Shown here: piece after piece, positions 42,559-50,480 of the stretch
How positions within the stretch are numbered: position 1 is the first letter of the stretch
How the letters are laid out: every line of letters starts with the position of its first letter
Assembly: GCA_934718085.1 (NCBI GenBank)
Contig: CAKUZL010000001.1
Coordinates: 62,001-126,000, forward strand
Reading direction: 5' to 3'
Source: an uncultured Candidatus Melainabacteria bacterium
Lineage (GTDB): Bacteria > Cyanobacteriota > Vampirovibrionia > Gastranaerophilales > Gastranaerophilaceae
Length of the DNA stretch: 64,000 nt
Notes under the pieces: model-generated
Database searches by the model: none
What the model was told of the DNA's origin: nothing
Seen by the model: only the letters and a program-made list of their open reading frames with translations
Program-made: the position numbers and the translations under genes

Positions 42559-44205
42559 ATGAGTGTTTTTGCAGGTAAAATTTTTGGAAATCCCGTTCAA
42601 ATTTTGACGGCGTTCGACAAAAAATCGTTTGTCGACGCATTCGAAAAAATCGAGATTTTGCGCCGAAAATACTTGCTTTTGGGTTATGTAAGGTACGAAG
42701 CGAAAGATATTTTTCTCGGAAAAAATGTTGAGTCGTCGTTGCCGCTTTTGTATTTTGAAGTTTACGAAAACTTTCCGCAGGCGGATTTTTCCCCGAATTC
42801 TCACGAAAACTCTTTTGTTTTGCCCGAAACGACGCTTCGTTACGAAAATTACAAAAAAGACGTCGAAGAGGTCAAAAGGCTTATTTCCGAAGGCGAAACG
42901 TATGAAGTCAATTATACCTGCGATTTTGACGTTGTATTTCCGTTTGACGGTAAAATTTTGTTCGAGTCCCTTTATTCAAGCCAAAAAACGCCATACAACG
43001 CTTACATAAAAAATGCGTATGAGGAAATTTTGTCTTTTTCGCCGGAGCTGTTTTTTGAAATCGAAGACGGGAAAATTCGTACAAAACCTATGAAAGGCAC
43101 TGTCAAACGCGGACTTTCGCCTCGTGAAGACCGCGAGAACGTCGAATTCCTGAAAAACGACGTTAAAAACCGTGCGGAAAATGTCATGATTGTCGATTTG
43201 CTTCGCAATGATTTGAGTAAAATCGCAAAAACAGGCAGCGTCAGGGTTCCGAGACTTTTCGATATTGAAACTCATCCGACCGTGCACCAAATGACTTCCG
43301 AGGTCGAAGCCGTTTTGAAAGACGGGACTTCCCTCTACGAAGTATTTTCGGCGATTTTTCCCTGCGGCTCGATAACCGGCGCCCCGAAAATTTCGACGAT
43401 GAAAATTATCGACAACCTCGAACATGGCGCACGAAACGTCTATTGCGGTGCGCTTGGGCTTATTTCGCCCGAAAAAATTGTTTTTTCGGTTCCCATAAGA
43501 ATTTTGCAACGAAAAATCGGGGAAGAAACCTTTAAATACCGCGTCGGTGGCGCAATCGTTCAAGATTCTTCACCCGCCGAAGAGTGGGATGAAATTTTCG
43601 TAAAATCGAGCTTTTTGACTCACAACCATCAAAATCTCAAAATAATCGAAACAATGAAGGTCGAAAATCGTAAGGCATTTTTGTTCGAAAACCACATAAA
43701 ACGGATGTTTGCGACCGCTTCGGAACTGAATTTCAAATTTCCTTCCGAGCTTTTTGAAATTTTGCCGGAAAAAGACGGTATTATGCGAATTCTTCTCGCG
43801 AAAGACGGGTCGTTTGAGGTCGAATACAAGCCGCTTTTGCCGATTTTGACAAATAAAGTCGTCGTTTCGCCCGTAAAGGTTTTTTCGAAATATCCGTTTT
43901 TGAAATACAAAACGACTTGCAGACCTTATTACGGCAGTATTTCGGGCGTTTTTGACGAGCTGTTTTTCAACGAGAAAAACGAGTTGACCGAAGGTTCCCG
44001 AACAAACGTTCTTGTTCAAAAAAACGGGGTTTTGTACACTCCGCCGCTCGATTGCGGGCTTTTGGACGGAACTTTGCGTCGAAATTTGCTCGAAAACGGA
44101 AAAATCTTCGAAAAAAAACTGTATTTGCAAGATTTAATAACCGCGGAAAAAATTTATTGTATAAATTCGGTGCGCGGCATAAAAGAGGTGAAATTGTGCT
44201 TATAA
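42559..44205 (+). CDS. pabB: Fused aminodeoxychorismate synthase component I and lyase (PabB-PabC)
   Basis: 548 aa making two consecutive steps to p-aminobenzoate for folate. The PabB part (about 1-340) has RTKPMKGTVKRG, MIVDLLRNDLSKI and FPCGSITGAPKISTM, the chorismate-binding signature. The PabC part (about 355-548) is fold-type IV PLP: FLFENHIKRM, the lysine in YKTTCRPYYG, ELTEGSRTNVLVQ and PPLDCGLLDGTLRR. The fusion is known in several phyla. Its stop overlaps the pabA start by 10 nt, so the glutaminase is made alongside. Confidence 0.93.
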   Translation: MSVFAGKIFGNPVQILTAFDKKSFVDAFEKIEILRRKYLLLGYVRYEAKDIFLGKNVESSLPLLYFEVYENFPQADFSPNSHENSFVLPETTLRYENYKKDVEEVKRLISEGETYEVNYTCDFDVVFPFDGKILFESLYSSQKTPYNAYIKNAYEEILSFSPELFFEIEDGKIRTKPMKGTVKRGLSPREDRENVEFLKNDVKNRAENVMIVDLLRNDLSKIAKTGSVRVPRLFDIETHPTVHQMTSEVEAVLKDGTSLYEVFSAIFPCGSITGAPKISTMKIIDNLEHGARNVYCGALGLISPEKIVFSVPIRILQRKIGEETFKYRVGGAIVQDSSPAEEWDEIFVKSSFLTHNHQNLKIIETMKVENRKAFLFENHIKRMFATASELNFKFPSELFEILPEKDGIMRILLAKDGSFEVEYKPLLPILTNKVVVSPVKVFSKYPFLKYKTTCRPYYGSISGVFDELFFNEKNELTEGSRTNVLVQKNGVLYTPPLDCGLLDGTLRRNLLENGKIFEKKLYLQDLITAEKIYCINSVRGIKEVKLCL

Positions 44206-44759
44206 TCGACAATTACGACTCTTTCACCTACAACATTGTCGAATACGTTCGCGAACTCGGGGTTTGTCCGATTGTCGTCAAAAACGACGAACTTTCCTTG
44301 TCCGAAATAAAAAATCTCGAATTTTCCTCGATAATTTTGTCTCCCGGTCCCGGAACACCCGAAAATGCAGGCGTTTGTCCTTCCGTGATAAAAGAGTTTA
44401 TCGGTTTGAAAAAAATATTGGGCGTGTGCCTCGGTCATCAGTGCATTGCAAGCGTTTTCGGCGCGAAAATCGTAAAGTACGACAATCCGTTTCACGGGAA
44501 AACTTCTCGTTTGATTTTTGACTCGAAATCCGCGTTGTACAAGGGTTTGCCGCAAAATTTCGAAGTGACTCGCTATCACTCCCTCATTGTCGATGAAAAC
44601 ACGATTTCTTTTCCTCTGAAAATTAACGCCCGCTCGGACGACGGGCTTGTTATGGGACTCGAACACGTTTCGCTTCCGATTTTCGGCGTTCAATACCACC
44701 CCGAGGCAATTTTGACTCAATTCGGACATGAAATTTTTCGAAACTTTTTGGATTTGTAA
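44196..44759 (+). CDS. pabA: Aminodeoxychorismate/anthranilate synthase glutaminase component
   Basis: 187 aa from a GTG at 44196 behind AGAGGTG; the long upstream extension lies within pabBC and is rejected. Class I glutamine amidotransferase: LIIDNYDSFTYN at the N terminus, LSPGPGTPENAGVC, nucleophile cysteine in GVCLGHQCIASVFG, and the His-Glu pair in VQYHPEAILT. It supplies ammonia to PabB; it could also serve a TrpE, but the overlap with pabBC favours PabA. Confidence 0.92.
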   Translation: MLIIDNYDSFTYNIVEYVRELGVCPIVVKNDELSLSEIKNLEFSSIILSPGPGTPENAGVCPSVIKEFIGLKKILGVCLGHQCIASVFGAKIVKYDNPFHGKTSRLIFDSKSALYKGLPQNFEVTRYHSLIVDENTISFPLKINARSDDGLVMGLEHVSLPIFGVQYHPEAILTQFGHEIFRNFLDL

Positions 44760-44882
44760 CTTATTTACCGATGTTTGTTTCGTTTGTGAAACACTCCGCC
44801 GCCGTTTGCTTTTGAGCGTTTCGTCACAGGTATGACTTTGCCGAAGGTATGACTTTTTCGTTTAAACATTCCGGAGCGATTT

Positions 44883-44922
44883 ATCGCAACAAAAAACCGC
44901 CCGACAATGTCGAACGGTTTTT
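44883..44922 (-). terminator. ppdK terminator
   Basis: On the minus strand AAAACCGTTCGACA pairs with TGTCGGGCGGTTTT (two wobble pairs), followed by TTTTGTTG. It closely resembles the rpoD terminator. Confidence 0.85.
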
Positions 44923-44946
44923 CGTTTTGTTTATTCTCTCTTCAAA

Positions 44947-47616
44947 TTAATTGCAAGAGCATGCGCATTGCTTGTTTGCCGCAACTGCCGCTTGTGCCGC
45001 AGCCAATCTTGCTTGAGGAACTCTGTAAGGTGAGCACGAAACGTAATCCAATCCGATTTTGTTACAGAATTTTACAGAATCGGGGTCGCCGCCGTGTTCG
45101 CCGCAAACACCGCCCAAAAGGTTTTTGTTTACGGCTTTTCCTTTAAACATAGCCATTTCAACTAATTGACCGACGCCTTTCGTATCAAGGGTTACGAACG
45201 GGTTAGAGGGCAAAATCTTCTGTTCTACGTAGTTTTTCAGGAATTTACCTTCCGCATCGTCACGCGAGTATCCGAACGTCATTTGCGTAAGGTCGTTTGT
45301 TCCGAACGAGAAGAATTCCGCGTATTCCGCGATTTCGTCGGCGGTAAGAGCCGCTCTCGGAATTTCTATCATCGTTCCGAATTTGTACTCGACTTTCACA
45401 CCTTTTTCGTTCATAACGGTGTCCGCAACCTTAACCAAAGTTTCTTTTGCAACTTTGAGTTCGTTTACGTGTCCGATTAACGGAACCATAATATACGGTT
45501 TTACGTTGTGACCTTCTTTTTTCAAGTCGCAGCAAGCTTCAAAGATAGCTCTGACTTGCATTTCGTTGATTTCGGGGTATGTAAGTCCGAGTCTGCATCC
45601 TCTCAAGCCCATCATCGGGTTGGATTCGGACAATCCTTCGACGATTTCCAAAAGTTTTGCGTCTTCGGCGTAATCTTGTCCCAAAGCTTTTTTCGTTGCA
45701 ACTTTTTCGACGAGTTCTATCTTCGAAGGCAAAAATTCGTGAAGCGGGGGATCCAAAAGTCTTACGGTCAAAGGTTTGTCGCCCAAAGCCTTGAACATTG
45801 CGTAGAAATCGGAGTATTGCATCGGAAGAAGGTGCGAAAGAGCTTCTTTTCTTGCTTCCGTCGTTCCCGCGATAATCATTTTTTGAACCCAGGGAAGTCT
45901 TTCGGGATCCATGAACATGTGTTCGGTTCTGCAAAGACCTACGCCTTCGGCACCGAATTTCAAAGCGTTTTCGATGTCTTTCGGGGTATCGGCGTTTGCT
46001 TCGACCGTCATTGTTTTGAGTTCGTTTACCCAAGAGAAGAATTTTTCGAAATCCGAGTCGATGCCGGCTTCGACCAATTCTACCGCGCCTTCCATAACGT
46101 CGCCGGTTCCGCCGTCAATCGAGATGATGTCGTTTTTGCGGAATACCGTTCCGTCGGAGCAGGTTACGGTTTCGTCTTTGAGGTTGATCGAAAGGTCTTC
46201 GCAACCCGAAACGCAGGGTTTTCCCATACCTTTTGCGACAACCGCCGCGTGAGAAGTAGCTCCGCCTCTGAGGGTCAAAACGCCTTGTGCGACAGCCATT
46301 CCGTGAATGTCGTCGGGACAGGTTTCTATTCTGACCAAAATAACTTTTTCGCCGTTTGCGCCTCTTTGAGCGGCTTCTTCAGTGTCAAACACGATTTTTC
46401 CGACTGCGGCTCCGGGAGAAGCGTTTACGCCTTTCGAAACTTTGTGTGCGTGTTTTACGGCTGCGGGGTTGAAGCAGGGCAGCAATACTTGATATACCGA
46501 GTAAGGATCGACAAGGTTGATTGCTTCTTCTTTCGTGATAATGCCTTCTTCGTGCATATCAACCGCAATTTTGATTGCCGCTTTTGCGGTTCTCTTTCCG
46601 TTTCTGGTTTGCAAAATCCAAAGTTTTCCGCGTTCAATCGTGAATTCCATATCTTGAACGTCGTGGTATCCCTTTTCGAGTTGTTTTGCGATTTCGACGT
46701 ATTGTTTGTAGAGTTCGGGCATGTCGGTTTCGAGTTCCGCGATTTGTTTCGGAGTTCTGATACCCGCTACAACGTCTTCGCCTTGTGCGTTTACAAGGTA
46801 TTCGCCGTAGAATTTGTTTTCGCCTGTTGCGGGGTTTCTGGTGAACGAAACGCCTGTCGCGCAGTCGTTACCCATATTTCCGAATACCATCGTTTGAACG
46901 TTTACCGCAGTTCCGAAGTTGTGGTCGATTTTGTTCATGTTTCTGTAAGCAACGGCTCTGGGGATGTTCCACGAACGGAATACCGCTTCGATTGCTTCTT
47001 CGAGTTGAACGAAGGGATCTTGCGGGAATTCTTTGCCCGTTACTTCCTTAATAACCTTTTTGTATACGGGAATAAGCGATTTCCAACCGTCTGCCGAAAC
47101 TTCGGTATCCGACTTTACGCCTTCTCTTTCTTTTACTTTTTCGACTTCGGATTCAAAATATTTTTGTCTGTCCATTTCCCATGCCACCGAGCCGAACATT
47201 GTGAGAAAACGACGGTAAGAATCATAGCAAAATCTCGGATTTCCCGTCAATTTAACCATTGCCTCGACGGTTTCGTCATTCAAACCGAGGTTCAAAATCG
47301 TTTCCATCATTCCGGGCATCGAAACTCTTGCTCCCGAACGTACCGATACCAACAACGGATTTGTCGTGTCGCCGAATTTCTTTCCGGTTTGTTCCTCTAT
47401 ATCTTTTAAAGCATATTTTACTTCCGCCATCAAACCTTCGGGCATGGTGTTGTTGTGGTTGATATAGTCCATGCAGGTTTCCGTGGTAATTGTAAGTCCC
47501 GGGGGGACGGGCAAGCCCAAATTCGTCATTTCGGCGAGGTTTGCGCCTTTTCCTCCGAGAAGTGCACGCATGTCCGCATTCCCTTCTCTAAAGAGCCATA
47601 CTCTTTTTTCCGTCAT
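44947..47616 (-). CDS. ppdK: Pyruvate, phosphate dikinase
   Basis: 889 aa from the ATG at 47616 (AAGGAGAAA upstream). Interconverts pyruvate, ATP and Pi with PEP, AMP and PPi. N-terminal ATP-grasp domain (GGKGANLAEMTNLGLPVPPG). The central phosphohistidine is in TLRGGATSHAAVVAKGMGKP. The C-terminal PEP/pyruvate barrel has GLCRTEHMF, LRGCRLGLTYPEI and SFGTNDLTQMTFGYSRDD, with the catalytic cysteine in GGVCGEHGGDP. Full length. It suggests PPi-linked glycolysis or gluconeogenesis. Single gene. Confidence 0.97.
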   Translation of the reverse strand: MTEKRVWLFREGNADMRALLGGKGANLAEMTNLGLPVPPGLTITTETCMDYINHNNTMPEGLMAEVKYALKDIEEQTGKKFGDTTNPLLVSVRSGARVSMPGMMETILNLGLNDETVEAMVKLTGNPRFCYDSYRRFLTMFGSVAWEMDRQKYFESEVEKVKEREGVKSDTEVSADGWKSLIPVYKKVIKEVTGKEFPQDPFVQLEEAIEAVFRSWNIPRAVAYRNMNKIDHNFGTAVNVQTMVFGNMGNDCATGVSFTRNPATGENKFYGEYLVNAQGEDVVAGIRTPKQIAELETDMPELYKQYVEIAKQLEKGYHDVQDMEFTIERGKLWILQTRNGKRTAKAAIKIAVDMHEEGIITKEEAINLVDPYSVYQVLLPCFNPAAVKHAHKVSKGVNASPGAAVGKIVFDTEEAAQRGANGEKVILVRIETCPDDIHGMAVAQGVLTLRGGATSHAAVVAKGMGKPCVSGCEDLSINLKDETVTCSDGTVFRKNDIISIDGGTGDVMEGAVELVEAGIDSDFEKFFSWVNELKTMTVEANADTPKDIENALKFGAEGVGLCRTEHMFMDPERLPWVQKMIIAGTTEARKEALSHLLPMQYSDFYAMFKALGDKPLTVRLLDPPLHEFLPSKIELVEKVATKKALGQDYAEDAKLLEIVEGLSESNPMMGLRGCRLGLTYPEINEMQVRAIFEACCDLKKEGHNVKPYIMVPLIGHVNELKVAKETLVKVADTVMNEKGVKVEYKFGTMIEIPRAALTADEIAEYAEFFSFGTNDLTQMTFGYSRDDAEGKFLKNYVEQKILPSNPFVTLDTKGVGQLVEMAMFKGKAVNKNLLGGVCGEHGGDPDSVKFCNKIGLDYVSCSPYRVPQARLAAAQAAVAANKQCACSCN

Positions 47617-47768
47617 TATTTTCTCCTTTTCTTTCACATCCGTGAAAAATTATAAATAAATCACCCGGTAAATTTACCACAAATCTTCCCTTTTTTCAAA
47701 GGTTTTACGAAACAATTTTACTTTACTTTACTTTTCCGGTTAAATTGTAATGAAAAAGAGGTTTTTTT

Positions 47769-48650
47769 ATGAAGTATAAATCGGGATTTGTTGCCGTTAC
47801 CGGTCGTCCGAACGTCGGGAAAAGTACGCTTATGAACGCTCTTATCGGGCAAAAAATCGTTATCGCGACCGATAAACCCCAAACAACCAGACGCAGAATA
47901 AAAGGAATTTATTCGAGCGATAAAGGTCAAATAGTTTTTATCGACACTCCCGGAATTTACAAGCCCTGGGATAAGTTCGGCGAAGTCCTTTTCGAAGAAG
48001 CAAAACTCGCGCTTCCCGATGCCGATGTCGTACTTTTCGTCGTCGATGTCACCGAACCGCCCGGAAAAGGCGACAAGTGGATTGCAAAAAACATTCTTAA
48101 CGTCGATATCCCGATTATTATCGTCTGCAACAAAGTCGAACTTCTAAAAAACGAAAAAAAGAAAAACGAAAATATCGCGGCGTATAAGGCTCTTTTTGAA
48201 AAAAATCTTCCCCTCGTAAGGGTTTCCGCTGCAACGGGCAGAAATAAGGACACGTTAATCGACAATATTTACCGTAAACTCCCTCAGGGCGCGCCGATAT
48301 ACAACGAAGACGATTTAACCGATGAGTCCGTTCGCTCGGTCTGCACGGAAATTATTCGCGAAAAAGCTCTGCTTTCGGTGCACGACGAGGTGCCTCACAG
48401 CATTGCCGTTCAGATAGATTCTTACAAAGAAGACGAAAACCTCGATAAAATCATTGCGACGGTGATTGTCGAGCATGACAGTCAAAAAATGATTTTAATC
48501 GGCAAAAACGGGCAAATGATTAAGAAAATCGGTACTCTCGCCCGAACCGAAATCGAAAAACTCGTCGAGAAAAAAGTTTACCTCGAACTTAACGTCAAAG
48601 TCATTAAAAATTGGCGTAAAAATTCGAAACATGCCGAAAAATTTCTGTGA
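47769..48650 (+). CDS. era: GTPase Era
   Basis: 293 aa, essential 30S assembly GTPase. G1 GRPNVGKSTLMNAL, G2 DKPQTTRRRIKGI, G3 DTPGIYKP and G4 NKVE are present, then a KH domain at the C terminus (ILIGKNGQMIKKIGTLARTEIEKL). It binds the 3' end of 16S rRNA. GAGG lies 8-9 nt before the ATG. It is 79 nt upstream of the U32 gene. Confidence 0.97.
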   Translation: MKYKSGFVAVTGRPNVGKSTLMNALIGQKIVIATDKPQTTRRRIKGIYSSDKGQIVFIDTPGIYKPWDKFGEVLFEEAKLALPDADVVLFVVDVTEPPGKGDKWIAKNILNVDIPIIIVCNKVELLKNEKKKNENIAAYKALFEKNLPLVRVSAATGRNKDTLIDNIYRKLPQGAPIYNEDDLTDESVRSVCTEIIREKALLSVHDEVPHSIAVQIDSYKEDENLDKIIATVIVEHDSQKMILIGKNGQMIKKIGTLARTEIEKLVEKKVYLELNVKVIKNWRKNSKHAEKFL

Positions 48651-48729
48651 TTTTCGCCCGTATTGCAATATTGCCGGGTTGCAACAGCGATAACGGACGA
48701 CATTTCGGCAAACCACTCAGGAGAAACAA

Positions 48730-49971
48730 ATGAATAAACCCGAATTGCTCCTTCCCGGAGGAAGTATCGAAAAATGTGAATATGCAATAAAATACGGCGC
48801 GGACGCGGTGTATTTCGGAACGGTCGATTTCAGCCTCCGCTCCCTGCGAAAAGGTGAAATCATTACTGACGACAACATGAAACAATGCGTCGATTTGGTT
48901 CATTCGCTCGGAGCAAAAGCCTATCTGACACTGAATATCTACGCTTTCGACGACGATATTAAAAAACTTATCAAAAAAGTTGACGTCATTAAAGACGCAA
49001 ACCCCGACGCCGTAATAGTTTCGGACTTCGGTATAATTCAAACCGTAAAAAAATATCTGCCGAACATCGATATTCACATAAGCACTCAAACAAACACTCT
49101 GAACTCCGAAGCCGTCCGTTTTTGGCGTGACAACGGCGCAACAAGAGTCGTTTTGGCTCGTGAACTGTCGGTTCCTCAAATTGCCGAAATCAAAAAAAAC
49201 GTGCCCGACATCGAGCTTGAAGTCTTTGTTCACGGTTCGCAATGTGTTTCGTTTTCGGGAAGATGTTTGCTCAGCGATTACATGACAAACGGCGAAAGAC
49301 GCGCAAACAGAGGTGAATGCGCTCAGCCTTGCCGTTGGAGCTATAAACTTCTCGAAGAAACCCGTCCGGGCGAGTATTTCGAAATCGAGCAAAACGAAAA
49401 AGGTACGCACGTTCTCAGTCCCAAAGACTTGGCCTTGATAAATTACATTCCCGAACTCATCGATGCGGGCGTCGATTCGTTCAAAATCGAGGGCAGAACC
49501 AAAAGTCTTTACTACGTTTCCGCCGCCGCAAAGGCTTACAAAGACGCAATAAACGATTGGACAAACTTCAAAAAACAAGACAAAGAAAAAAATATCCTCG
49601 AACTCGCAAAAATCGGCAACAGGGGCTACACGACGGGGTTTTACCTCGATAAACCTAACTCCGAAGGGTACAGCTATGATATTTCGAAAGGCTTGGCGGG
49701 CGCGGATTTTCTGGGATTGTTCGTCGATAAGATTTCCGAAAATAAATTTAAAATCCTTGCGAAAAATAAATTTTACAGCGGCGATACCGTCGAAATCATC
49801 ACTCCCGACGAGGAATTTACCGCTCGGGTCGAGTCGATAACCGATTTTGAAACCGGCGAAGAAAAATCGGACGCAAACCCGAACGATTCGGTCGTTATAG
49901 AGTTTTCGCAGTCCCCGAAAAATTTCAGGTACGGTTTGTTTAGAACAATCGGGATTAAACGTCAAGCCTGA
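48730..49971 (+). CDS. trhP: U32 family protein, TrhP-like tRNA hydroxylation protein
   Basis: 413 aa. Members of this U32 group are needed for 5-hydroxyuridine at tRNA position 34; older annotation is collagenase-like peptidase. ELLLPGGSIEKCEYAIKYGA opens the barrel. The signature FVHGSQCVSFSGRCLLSDYM and GECAQPCRW supplies the cysteines that hold an iron-sulfur cluster, and DSFKIEGRTKSLYYV follows. A beta-barrel C-terminal extension (FKILAKNKFYSGDTVEII) fits TrhP. The ATG follows CAGGAGA. Confidence 0.85.
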   Translation: MNKPELLLPGGSIEKCEYAIKYGADAVYFGTVDFSLRSLRKGEIITDDNMKQCVDLVHSLGAKAYLTLNIYAFDDDIKKLIKKVDVIKDANPDAVIVSDFGIIQTVKKYLPNIDIHISTQTNTLNSEAVRFWRDNGATRVVLARELSVPQIAEIKKNVPDIELEVFVHGSQCVSFSGRCLLSDYMTNGERRANRGECAQPCRWSYKLLEETRPGEYFEIEQNEKGTHVLSPKDLALINYIPELIDAGVDSFKIEGRTKSLYYVSAAAKAYKDAINDWTNFKKQDKEKNILELAKIGNRGYTTGFYLDKPNSEGYSYDISKGLAGADFLGLFVDKISENKFKILAKNKFYSGDTVEIITPDEEFTARVESITDFETGEEKSDANPNDSVVIEFSQSPKNFRYGLFRTIGIKRQA

Positions 49972-50022
49972 AATGTTTGATTTGTGCGCGATTTGAGCTT
50001 GCCTGCAAAGTTTTTGCAATAA

Positions 50023-50052
50023 AAAACCGGCACGTCGTGTCGGTTTTCGCAT
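50023..50052 (+). terminator. Terminator of the U32 gene
   Basis: AAAACCGGCAC (50023-50033) pairs with GTGTCGGTTTT (50037-50047), one wobble. Confidence 0.8.
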
Positions 50053-50062
50053 TTTGAATTTT

Positions 50063-50165
50063 TTAATCTACGAGCCTGAAATCCGGGTTTTTTGCGTCGT
50101 TTTCCGGCGTATAAATATTACTTTCGGGTAATGTTTTTCGGCGGCAAAACCGTTACTATTCTCAT
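50063..50165 (-). pseudogene. Possible frameshifted 33-codon ORF
   Basis: On the minus strand ATG at 50165 encodes MRIVTVLPPK, then hits a run of five A's. Removing one A continues into TLPESNIYTPENDAKNPDFR and LVD followed by TAA. Both halves look coding. As read, the frame stops after 15 codons. It may be a broken small gene or a sequencing error; evidence is thin. Confidence 0.25.
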
Positions 50166-50200
50166 ATCAGCTTCTTTTCTTCTTATTTACTCGGTTGCTC

Positions 50201-50249
50201 CCCTTTTTGAAGTCGTGCGTTTTTTCGATTTCAAAAAGGGCTTTTTTTA
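50201..50249 (+). terminator. Hairpin with T tail and no upstream gene
   Basis: CCCTTTTTGAA (50201-50211) pairs with TTCAAAAAGGG (50230-50240), followed by CTTTTTTTATT. The loop is 18 nt. It could end a short untranslated transcript starting after 50050. Confidence 0.55.
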
Positions 50250-50480
50250 TTAAATGTTAAGCAATAAATATGGGATAAAATTTAATGTTTAACGTTAAAT
50301 TTTTGCTTTAAAAATACGAAAAACCGTTGATTTTTCGAGATTTATAGTATTTCAACGTTAAGAATTTTTTTGCGTGAAAAGTTAGAATTGTAACAAAAAT
50401 GCCCGTTTTCGGATTTTTCGAGGGTGTTTGAGTTATCATTGAATTAATTTGAGATTTGTGTAATCGAAATTGGAGGAAAA

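Larger units (their letters stand above)
50053..50480. other. Intergenic region between U32 and the TolC fusion
   Basis: Besides the possible broken ORF it holds a second hairpin with T tail at 50201-50249 that serves no visible gene, and an inverted repeat TTTAACGTTAAA near 50286. No clear promoter for the 50481 gene is seen. Confidence 0.4.

Noticed and set aside
45508..47409. A 633-codon open frame antisense to ppdK
   Set aside because: It is a shadow of the ppdK codon pattern: Phe/Cys/Arg-rich sequence, no domain and no ribosome site.
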